From: Nautilus pompilius
Taxonomy: Eukaryota > Mollusca > Cephalopoda > Nautilida > Nautilidae
Direction of reading: 5' to 3'
NCBI GenBank assembly: GCA_018389105.1
Contig: JACATO010000043.1
Coordinates: 248,001 to 312,000 of the forward strand
DNA: 64,000 bases
A program made the translations under genes and the position numbers. Positions 35,212 through 47,200 of the stretch are shown here, one piece after another. How positions within the stretch are numbered: the stretch's first letter is position 1; the number at the start of each line of letters is the position of its first letter. Under the pieces are notes generated by a model. The model was given only the letters and a program-made list of their open reading frames with translations. It was not told where the DNA came from and made no database searches.

Positions 35212-38200
35212 GTAAGTTTCGTGTTGTCTTTCCTCCCGTTCCCCCGGGGGGGGGGGTGTTTCTGGAAGTTAATTGTGTTTGCTAGCAGCAGCAGCGGGGG
35301 GGTCGGGGGTTGTGTACACAGCGACTACTAAGCTAACACTGTACAGTCTGCCGCGTATTCTTAAAATCGCATCCGGATGTCAGGGGTAGGTGAGGCTGGC
35401 TGGGACGGGCCTGTGGTGGAGGAGTCTGATGAGAACCATTAATATAAACTCGTCGACCCGGGGGTATATATTAACGAAAACAAGACCACCTGCTGGGGAG
35501 GGGCGATGGCTTATTGTCGGCGGTACACGACCAGGGTCCGTCCGTCCACCCGGCTGAGACGAGCTTCCTCTCGCTCGCTTTACTGCGTCCTCCACTCATC
35601 TCGTAGGGGTTCGTCCGCGTTCCCTCCTTCCGTTTATTATTATGTCCAACGAGGCCCTTTTAATTAATACGAGCCCCTTGCTGGGGTTAGGTGGGGCGGG
35701 GGGGTGTGGGTGTGCTTTTTCTCAGAATACCAGTGTATACTCTCTCACCCCTTTTGTAAATGGAGTAAGGAACGTTATCGGTTATCTCCCCTTGAAGACC
35801 GAATAAACAAAATAAAATAAAAATAATAAGCTTGCAAGCTTCGGAGAAGCCAACAATCCAGGATGTTGTCTGGTGATTCTCACCTGGCTCCAGCGACCCA
35901 GGCCTGTACGCCGGCATGCGTACCATTAGGCCGCAGGTGCGTGCGGCGGCCCCGGGGGGGGGGGTGGTGACCGGAATTGTATACCTGAGAAACTTGTAAG
36001 CTTCTCGAATGACAGTAACTCCGGAGATGGACAGGGGTTCGGTTAGGTTAGGTTCGGTTAGGTTTGGTTTGGTTTGCGGAAGCTAACTAGAATTCGAGGT
36101 TCCCAGGTTATTTAAAGACCACACACACACACACTGGCTTATCGCAGCCAGATGATCTGCGCCATCATACTAAACTTAAGTGTACTACTTACCTGAATGG
36201 CTTCAAGACTGTGTTTAGTGTTGGCATCTTTATGGTTAACTTAATAAACCCACCATGATGATCTGAAGTAGAGACCCTCGAGCTTCTGTGGCAACAGCGA
36301 TGTCTCCACCACCAGGAAGTCGCAACAATAAGACGATTCCTCATCGATTCATCTCTCTCTCTCATATCGTTAGAATGCCTTCAGCAGCAGCACACCTGTG
36401 GGTCTTCTGGCTTTGTTTTGACAATTGCCGTAGCGAACCACAGAAACAGAAGTTAGAAATATGGTTCTGTTTCTAATGCTGTGTATTTATTGCAAAAAGT
36501 TAACCTGGATCTTGGGTTTTCCCTAATTAATCCTCAGAAGTGTGTGTTGGGGGGGGGCCTAGCCCCCTCCCCTGAAGTTTAATGAGAATGTACTGAATTG
36601 GTAAGGTTATGCTGTCTACTCGAATCATTATATAATGATTTAAGTCTTCTGGGACATGGAAATATTTTGGGAAGTTTTTTTTAGCATTTAGAGGGAGGAT
36701 GAACTTAAAAAAATAAAAAAAAACAACAAAAAAGAGCACCCAGTTCCTAAAAGAGGAGGTTGACTACTATCTTAGCAGGGTATAGTGGCCAGAGAGCTCT
36801 TGCGTGGTCTGGCTTATTTCATTGAAATATCAGATAACGATCAGGGGATGAACATGGTGGTAATTAGAGTAGATTATAATGACTCTGATATATTAATTAC
36901 ATGGAATAACTTCTTCGGTTTTAATGAGCAGATGATCGCATTTCCCAGTAATAGGAAACTGTCTACTGATTGAGGAGGCGGCTTCATTAGTTAATCATTT
37001 GGTAGGAACTAAACCGACACTAATATCGTCGTAGGCTCAGAATTGGTAATTTTCTTAAATAAAGCGAAATGCGTTGAAATGCATAAGTTGTAATTTTTTT
37101 CCTCCATCAGAGATACTTTAAGGCATAGTAAGAGAGATCAATCAAATAGAATTTTAGCCATTTAAATTCTCTTGCCTATTCATGGAAAAGGAGGGTTAAA
37201 TAGTAATTTATATATTTAAAATTTATTTTTGTAGATATAGCATTGGATTGGTCTGACCATGCCCTGTGGTGGCCAGAAAGGAATATGTGGCTCAGCCGGA
37301 CACGTTCCACCTTAGACCAGTATGGAGTACAAGCTGATGCGAGGTTACAGTTTACGCCAATGCACAAAATTTTACGGTTGCAGCTTCCAGACTTGCAAAT
37401 TATTAACACAAGAGTGGACTTCTCTTGTAATGTATTAAGAGCTGTGATACAGATCTGCAAAGAGTTTGGTAAGCTTGCTTTTATTTAAATACAGATGTTA
37501 CTAGAGTCCATCATTTAACTGTTATATATATTAATTCTTTGGCCGCAAGTGATTTTAGAGTCATTCGGTCTGTAAGTCTGTGAAGGGCACAATTTTGGCT
37601 CGAGAATAGTATTTGGTGGGTGGCTAGGTCCATCGTTGACAGTAAGGGCCACCAACCCATTTTGCTACTAAACAAACCTAGAGGTTTCTACTCTAGAACT
37701 CTTCATTTTTAGATGTAGGAGGATGCTCATGTGTCCAGATGTTGAAGGATAGCAAGAGGAAACCATGGCGGTATGCTTCGGACTTAGGCCCTTAGCTTTG
37801 GCGGTCCAGTGGCACCAGTTGCCCTTTTCAGAGTCTAGACAACTAAGTTTTCAGAAATCAGTAATCTGAACGTTAGCCTAGGAATAGGTTAATTTTCAAC
37901 CATGCAATAGCGGAATTAAAAAATTTGAAAGAAATATCTTTTTTTTTTAAGGTGGGGTGGTGGGTGGGTGGTGGTGTTAGGGGAAGAATCTGAAGGTCCA
38001 GAAAAGTAGCATTTTTTGTAGAAACTAGTTTGAAGATTTGAATGTTTTGATATTTAAATTCATTGTGAATATATAAATAAAAGCTGCTGTTCAGGGAATG
38101 TCACAGGTATAAGAACGTTAAAAAGATTTGGTGTCATTCATGCAGGTGGTTTATAAGGCCTGGTATGCAAAGTTTGGTTCTGCTGCCATCAGTTTAGGGG

Positions 38201-41200
38201 GATTTGTTAAAAGAAACCTTCAGTAAAGAGTAAGCGAGTATCTTTAATTAAAGATTTCATTTTTCTCACGAGCAAATGGGCAAAAATGAATTTTTTTTTT
38301 TTTAATGTAGACTTTGTGTAGCCATGCACCATTTTCTGTAGCTGTCAGTGAATTCAAACTAGAAAATCTATGATTCCATAGTTTTACAGGAAAATTATTT
38401 CCATCTTGTATTTTTACATTTTAACACTAAGTTCGGAAATGGATGGATCAGGGCTCTCTTATTCAGCCATATTTTCCTTCTAGTGGAGCTGTAGAATTAA
38501 AATCAAAGGTCACATTACTACTCTGTGGGCCATTCAGCAGTGTGGATGCTGATTTTACCCTGTGTTCTTTAAACGGTGAGGTATTTGCTACATAACTCGC
38601 CACTGCTGCTTGGTAATTTTTTCCCCCCCCCTGATTAAAGTGACAAACAAGGTGCATAGTTCAGCACTGCATTATCGCTAGAAGGGCAGATAACCTACCA
38701 GATCCTGTTTGTGACTACAACCAGTCACAGGAAGGAACTGGGTGGGAAGAATATTAAATGTTGTTCAGCACTCCTTGAACTAGTATTTATAAGTGTTCTA
38801 CTTTATTGAAGAGCTTTGGTTGTCACTGTTTTTCAGCTGAATGCATATTTGCATTGTTATATATCTTGCATGTGTCAGATTTCCTGTTCTCGAACTATAA
38901 ACTTTACTATGAGGGGAAAAAATGTATATTTTTTCAAAGTCATATTGATCTAATTTTAGAATGTTTATTGTAAATACTTTTTGGAAAATAAGTTACACAG
39001 ATATTAAGATATGCTTTTGGTTAGAAATGTTCTCCAGATAAGTGTTTACTAAAACACATTGAAGAAGTAGGTTAGCTGATTTTGTGGACTGAAAAGTGGT
39101 TGAGCATGTTTTGCTTTTTGAAGATATGCCACATAAAATTATGTTTGGCTTCTCCATTTGTTGACAAATGCAAAATTGAGAGAGAGAGAGAGAGATCATA
39201 GGCATGAAGATAGATGTGATTGGGTGGGGGGGGAGTAGATGTAGGAGGTAGAGATGGACATGAAAGAGAGATGATGGGGAGAAGAGAAATGAAAGGGGAT
39301 GTGGTGGGGGGGGGAGAAACTAGAGCAGAGCAGCAGGGGAGACATGGTGGAAAAGGAAAGCGACTGATACAGGCAAGAGGAGGGTGGCATGAAGATAAAA
39401 AGTTTGGTTAGAGAGATGGATGTGGGGAAAGGTAGACTGGGGATGATGGTGGAGATAGAGTACACAAGGATTGGAACAATGAGAGGGAGAAAACGTATAC
39501 AATTTATTTTCTCATGTACATCAATAGGAATTTGCTATAGAAGCTTTGTTTTGTGAAATGTTCAAATTAGATTGACGGGGTGTTGAAATTATATTGGAGA
39601 AAAGAGAAGACATAAATGAGATTGTGAAAACAAATATGCAGTAAAAAAAAAAAACAACTTTAGTGGAATTTAACGGATAACAAGTTCTAAGACAACTTGA
39701 TCAATTATTTTGATGTACGTAATAAAACAATTTCATGGCAATGAAAACCAATCTGTGAACAATAGAGGAGTGTTCAGTTGAAAATTAAACCACAACTGCA
39801 ACACAAGTTATTTTTTGTCTGTATAAAGTTGCCACAATATGTCAAAGTAGACCAGATTTCATTAAATTGTTGGCATAAAATTTTTTGCATTGTGTGTATG
39901 TTAAATACTTAATGCAGGTTTCTTTTACCACGTTTGATATTACCATACTTAACAGGATGTTTTTTAAATGGCAAGTATGAAACAAAAGTTACTTTGCACG
40001 TGGCAGCTATCATTACAGCTTGGAAATCTATTTTCAGTAATTTTTAACTTTAGCTCTCATGTCAAGGATACAAATAAAATAAGCTGCTGTGGAGATTGGC
40101 TTGGCTTGGTTTACCTTCCCGGCATGGTTCCACATCTAAAAATGAAGGCTTTGCTGTGTCCACTAATTCTGTGGGACTTGTCAACTTGTATGATCTGTGA
40201 GTTGCTGCAGGGTGGATCAGCTGCCAGCACCATTGTCCTCTTGCTGTTTACAAATACCAGCTTATGTGTCAGAGATGCGCAAGTGGTGTTTCTATGGGTT
40301 TTGGCGCTGCTGCTTTTTCTGGCCTCAGTTTAAAAGAGCTAAAAACAAAAATAACCACTACAAAATGGCAGTCTTCAGTGTATGATATGAGACTTTGATT
40401 AATTACTTTTTATATGCATATTGTTATTAGCAATATCTCATCACTGAAACCAAAATCATAAATAGGAGTGGTAGGGTGTTTCTTTTGAAATGGTGGTTAC
40501 TTGCATTCATTTTGTGCCATTGTCGTCTCTCTCTTTTTTTTTTTTTTTTATTATTCACTTGGAAAGATCTCTCCCTCTCTAAATCAGAATTTAAAAACCA
40601 GGTATTTAGATGAAAATAATTTTCTCTGAATATTAATAACGTTTTGGAAGGACTTAAGTCAGCAGTCTCTGCCTGTTAGCTTGGAACCAACCGCCAGTTG
40701 GGATTGGATGAACACATTGACGTTTCATTCTCTTGGGCTATCAACGAACCACCTTTTTTGCCCATTGTCTTATTCTATTTTAAGTCATAAGCCTGAGTTA
40801 TTGAATTAACTTAATTAACATTAAGAAAGTAGGGGATATTCTTCCTTTTATACAGGTGTACAATAGCCAGCATTTCTCTCAATTTTCTTTTTTTCCACGT
40901 TTTATTTTCAAGAGATTCGATTTCTTGACACACGTTTGTCTGCTTCTGCAAAAATATCTCTCTTGTACTCTGCCAGTTTAAAAATGGTGGATTGGTAAAT
41001 ATATTTTTGTTACAATTCTACTACCTTAAAAATCTGCTGCATTTCTGTTTTGCAGTATGTATTTAGGCCATTTATTATCTTCCTTTTTAAATGCTCATTA
41101 CATTTTGCTTACATCTGTTTGTCTCCACTTTCTTAGACACGAAAAGATTGTATTCATGGTTATGAGGACATGAACTGTCAGACTGGACTCTGTATAATAT

Positions 41201-44200
41201 TGCACCTTGTTCAATTACATTGCATACCCGTTGTCAGCCTTAGCCAATCTTTACAAGAATGTGCTACAGACGGCATCTGCTACTTTCATGTTTCAGATGG
41301 CTTGCTGCATTGAAAGCAGTAGGTTGACATGACAACATAAATGTCAGATCAATATCTCTCTCGAAAGTAAACTCACCTTAATGGTGTAACTTGTTGAAAG
41401 GTTATTATAATGATTATTATGAATATGAAAAGTTGAAAGCAGGAAATATTGCTAAAGCAGGCAGACAATCTTAGAATATTCATGTATATTCTGGAACCTC
41501 ACAAATGTCATGAATATGTGGGGGAAACAGTTTGTTTACATAGTACTTATGAGATGTAAGAAAAGACTTCAAGAGTAAATAAACTTTAAAATGTTTTGCA
41601 ATTTGGCTGTTAGTAATAATTCTCCATTCTTCATTCTTACAGTATGTCCTGCGAATAAATAAATATTTGTCACAGCTGCTCTTGATATGCATTAGACAAC
41701 AAATCTTAACTAATGATATGGCATCCACTCTGGTTGTTAACGATGGAGATGCATCCTCTCAGCTTACAGCATAAAACAACAAAAACAGATGTTTCTTCAC
41801 ATTCAATTGATCTTTTTAATATTTTTTTTAAAACATTATTAAAAAATTTTTTTTTAGTTTGAATAAATCAGCTAAGAAAAAATAATATTTCGACTTCTGA
41901 AAATTCCTGCTCGTTAAATCATTGAAAATTGTTGCAAATTGTTTTTTTTTTTTTTTTGGAAGTTCCTTTGTTCTGGAAGTTCTGGATTGGCTTACTCGGA
42001 CGATGGAGTTGTTATGGTCGTACCGGCATCTTAATTTGTTTAGGAAAAAATGCACTGAATTATATTAAACTAAAAACAAACTAGTTATCAGATTTAATTA
42101 AAGATTGAACAAGATCTTTTCTCAGTTCATTCTACATGGGTTTCCTCCTATCCATTCTATGCATTTAACAATATGGGAATTCCGAAGTCGTGAAACAATT
42201 TTCCGATTTCTTGGTGCTCGGTATCAGTATTTTCCCAATCTTAATCCAACCCCCCCCTCTTATTTGTTTAATACCTACAGAAACTCTGCGAGGAGCACCA
42301 CTCGGGTTGAGAGGTGACTTTCTTCATGGTTTGTAAATGGATAAACACTTCATTATTAAATACCTTTTCTGGTCCCCTTGTTAGTGATTCTGTTACTAAA
42401 AATCGTTTTCCTGTATCTAGTAGCTGTGCTAGAATCCTAGCTTGCTAATGAAATTAAATTTTTATTTTAGTTTGGTCTAGTTGAGAAATGGATAGGAATT
42501 TTCTCTTTACCATAACCTTGCTGCTGTTGGTGCAGCTTTATAAGGTTCCACATTTTTCCTAAGTTTGTATTTAGATTGTAATTTAATAACAAACAAACAA
42601 ACCAAAAAAAAAGTTTAGATGGTTGATAAGAAAGTTTTAAGAATGTGTTGGTGCTTAAAGTCTGTTATGATACTTCAAACAAGGCAGTAATTAACTGTTC
42701 TATTCGCGATAGAAATAATACAGACACTGGTAAAAGAAATAGTTGGATCCTCAGATTTTCAAAATTATGGATTATATTTTGTTTTATTAGAGAGAGAGAG
42801 AGAATGGAAGTTCTTTGGTTCATTTCTAGTACGTGGCTGTTTTGTGCACCTGCAGTCATCTGATTCATTAAACATTATTAGCAGCCTGACACAGATCCAC
42901 TCACCTCGAGTTAAAGGTCACCTGGGGCAGTTAAAGGATCCATTGACTTTTGGAGTCACTACTTTCTTAAGGGTCAAATGGATAAAAAAGTTAGTGGCCC
43001 TCAGAATAATAGGACCCTGAAGTTGTACTGGGTCCGCAGCTATTTTCTGTACAAATGCCTGATTCAGGGAGAGAGCTTAAAAAAACAGACAAACAAATCT
43101 GTAGTTAAATAGAGGATTGTATGGGTTATATAAAGAAAAGTATTTTTAATTTAGCATTGGCGTGGAGTCTTTTAGCTTCTTTTTTTTAAATGTCTGTTTA
43201 CAGTTCTTTCAAGACTTCTACCCATTGGAAAGGTACACACAGCCAGCTGCTCTGTGAGGTAAATAACTTTCCGGTCCTTGGTCCATTCTCCAGGGATGGG
43301 AGTAGTTGTATTGAAAAGTCTTAATGGCTTGGAGGAGAGTTCTCTTTTCAACCTTTAAATTGCTTTAATTTGCCTGGAGTGTAGTGGATCTCTCAAAACA
43401 GCAATTCGTAAAGCCAAAAGTACAGTGGTGGCCAAAATTATAGGAAACTGGGCATTTATTGAGCTTGACTTATTCATTATTCAATAGTTGCATTTCTAAA
43501 AAAAAAAAAAAACTAGATGTTTTACTGCAGGGACCCTATGAATATCAAAACCATTAGCTCCATTGTGTTATAAATGCGTTTTTACATTGTAACACAATTA
43601 ATGAACACTTCTTATGCTGGGGGGATGATGCATTGCTGTGGACATCACTGGTATTCTCTGCTTAGAAGAAGGTTTTTCATTATTTTTCTGTAACTTGGGG
43701 CTATTTTCCTTAAAATGATTTGTGGAGGAGTGGGAACTGCTTAAAGACACTTTTTTTGAAACATCTGCCATCTTGTGGCCAGGTTTTCAACACTTAATTT
43801 TATGCAATACTTATAGATAGACTGTTTCTTTCTTCAGAGGCTCCTGACAAAGAGAAGATAATTCAGCAGATGCTCTGCTGCGATAAAACCTATGTCTGTT
43901 TTCAGTAGATGAGAGAGTGTTGTAACACTGATAAAAATTCTAGTTTACTGCTAGTTCAGGGTCATAAATGACTGTTTGACGATTACAAGTGCCCTACTCT
44001 ACCTTATTTGTGTCAAACTTGATAGTGTAATTGGAGTAGCGGAGTTAAAACTGTTGGCTATCCAGAGTAATTTCACTTTCTTTTTGTTTTTTCTTTTAAG
44101 ATTAACTGCAGCCGGTGTAAAATGAAATAGTGTAATCACTTGCACGGCTTTCTGTAATAAATTTTAATTAGGTTCTGGGTATAAAACAAAATGCATTATC

Positions 44201-47200
44201 CAAAATTTGGGTTCATAACTTAAAAAAAAGAAACTCTATTCAGTTGTTTATTTTATACAGAAAAAAAGGTCTGCTTTTCGTTTTTGTTTCTTCTGTCCAT
44301 CTTCTGTTTGATTATTCATTTTATCGAAGTGAACAGTGGTGCAGCTAACCTCTTGGTGGTAGCCCAGCCACCATTTTAATTTTTCTGCACTCTCTCTCTC
44401 TCTCTTCCCAGCTGCTTTTCAGTTTCTTTTCTTCATTTTCTTATTACGATTCACCAAAGTCCCCAATTGCCATTCTTTCATTGTCCCATTCTCTTGGAAA
44501 AAAAATATTTTGAAAAGAAATGTTTAGATTAAGCTTTTTGTCTTGTGTTTTTAAAATGGATTCATTGTAGCCATTTATTGTTATCTTTTAATGGAAGCCC
44601 CAGATTGGAACTTAAGTGTTGTGGTTTGTTCGTGTTACTTGCATTTCACTGTTCTGGAATGTTTTAGGTGTTGTGAAACTGAATAACTTAACAAAACTAA
44701 TACCCTTTTGTTTTTGCTATTCAATCTTAACCACCTCATATATTATTCAGAATATATGACTGTTTATGCTGATAATTTCTTAGGATTATTTATGTTATGC
44801 ATCTGTGGGATGAGATCAGTTAAATGGATGATGTTGGGATAAATTCTTCTGTATATAGTATTCAGTTTTGTTATCTTTATACAGTATTTGTGTTTAACCT
44901 GTTGAATGGTATCTAGGTATGACTTTCTGCTTTGGAACCCGTTTAATAGCAGCATATACATGATATTGTTCCAGTTGAGTTAATGCTTACTATTTGTTAA
45001 TTTGTATAATGGCAGCCGACCACACTAATAGACTTGTTGGCTGGGAGTGTTCATGTTTTCTTGAAGATGTTGCCATCTACTCTCATGGCAGTTATTATTC
45101 CAAGTCATTAACATCTTTGTAGGCAACTTTTATTTGTTTGTTTAATCTAACATCTCTACTGCAAATTATCTAGCTGGTGCTGTTTAGAGTAAATTAAAGT
45201 GGGATAGACAAAATTAATTATGAGAAGAAACAGTAAAAAAAAAAAAAAAAATTGCCTTTTATCATAATAAATGTACTTTGTTATTCATGCATCAGTTTAT
45301 TGAATCTTGCATTATACAGTCCACAAAAGAAATATATAAATGAGTAATCAAAACAGGTACTTAAACGTATTTTAAGTTTAATTATACCGTGGTTAATTCG
45401 AAATGATTTCAGGTGAAGTAATAATCTTGGCCATTAATGTATATTGTTAGAAAAGAATTTTAAAGAAAAACCAGTAATCTTGTCACCCGAGTTAGTTGAC
45501 TATGCGATCAGATCATATTACACCAGACTTCTTTTCAGCAAGACTTTCCGAGCTTAAAGATGACTTGTTTTTATCTATCCCATCTGCTTGTTTATATACA
45601 CGAGGGTATGTTGTTTTCATTCCAACACATCCGCACAGCTGTTTTAATGCGCACAAAACTAACACGGCTTGTCTACATCAGATTTTTGGATGAAAGAAAT
45701 GTATAAACAATATAGTAAATCCACAATTGAACAGCTTGCTAATGGATGATGTCAGATAGCTTGGCTCTTTTTGGATCAATCTGCTAATCTATGTATATAA
45801 ATTTCTTTTCATCAAACTGATTTTTTTCACTTAACTTTAATGTTATGTCATCCCATAGAGATGGATGGAGAGAGGGAGACTATTTTAGCTAAATATTTTT
45901 CAAGTCTTATCAGCATATGGTGAAAAAGAGAAGAGTTTTAGTGACAGACATTTCAAAGAAGTACAAGGTTCCTAATATATTGCCGTTTCACATTACCCAT
46001 TTTGTGACCAATAATTCTGAAGCACATCTGATTCCTGCTTCATATGACCTCTGAAACTAATTCACTTCTGGAGACCTTGAATGATTTGTTTTTGTTTTGG
46101 CATGCGATGCTTTTTACATCATCAGGTTGGATAATTAGGAAGAAACTTTTTATTTTAAAGCAGATTGTAGAAATCAATTTCTCCCTTACCTCAACCGTAT
46201 TCACACAGTTTACTTCATAGTCCATTAATTAACAGACTAGTGTTCCTTTAATTTTGTTTTATGATGATTATCATCTATATTAAAAAGGTTTGTGGTATTA
46301 TTAAATTTAATTTTGTTTCATGCCACAAGAAAGCTATCAAAACCAAATGTCAGCATTTGTGGTAGTTTTGTTCAGGTTTAAAGCAAATCTCATCCACTTG
46401 ACTTTATAGTTGGTACAAAAGATTAACAATGTCAATAATGCTACTGATAATAGCCAGGTGCTACCTTTAATTGTGATTATTGTTTTGGGTTCTCAATAGC
46501 AGTCAGTGACTGGTGAAAGCAGCTGATAAGGCCATAAAGAAAAAAAACAAGCTAAACATTACAATAAATAATTTGTTTTGTGGATATTTGAATAGTTAAA
46601 ATAAAGAAACAATTTGGCCATTCTGGTTTGTGACTTTGGTGTATGGTGGCTTGTGATTGGCTGCTTTACCTTTCTTGACCCTTGCAATGATAGACTTTGA
46701 AACAAAATGGCTGCCAAGCATCCAGAAAAGCAAGAGCAGATGATTCTGGAAATTTTCCACGAACTTGCAACAGTTGAGACAGGATAACCCTTACTCCCGC
46801 CTAACTAAAATTTACCAAGAAACCTGAAAAGTAATTAAATGCATGAAATATATTAAATTTATTTTTAATGGAAATTTCAAGTACAAGACTGTGTATATTA
46901 CTCTGGACTTGTCTCCACAAGAAGGCAAAAAGTCATCATGCATATGCAAGAGGCCTGGACAAGGGAGATTTATCGATGCTATTTCTTAAGATTTATTATA
47001 ATTATCAACTGCATTTGTTAATTTAATCTATTTACAGTTTTATCACTAGAAAATCTTTTGAAAAGGAGGAGAAAAGAAACTGCAGTATCAAAGAATGGTG
47101 AAAGACTCAGTATAATGTTGAGCCCATTTGTCAAAGAAAGAGGGAAATCAGATAAGCCTTTTGCCTTTAGAGAGAGAAAAACAATTTAATGAATAATGAA

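Larger units (their letters stand above)
34250..35960. promoter_or_regulatory. CpG-island-like region at the kindlin 5' end
   Basis: CpG dinucleotides and G/C homopolymer runs are dense here, while the rest of the window is AT-rich and CpG-poor. The region spans the likely promoter, the first coding exon and the start of intron 1. The open frames of 60-205 codons inside it arise from high GC and show no recognisable protein. Confidence 0.8.

Noticed and set aside
36120..36134. Short CA run near the GGTTN array, considered as part of a larger repeat
   Set aside because: No structure connects them; it is a plain dinucleotide run.
39196..39502. Minus-strand frames rich in Ser, Pro and His
   Set aside because: They are the pyrimidine strand of the purine tract.
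39968..40333. 121-codon plus-strand open frame in kindlin intron 2
   Set aside because: It starts with ATG, but the hydrophobic, Leu/Cys-rich product is unfamiliar and no splice or promoter context supports it. Treated as chance.
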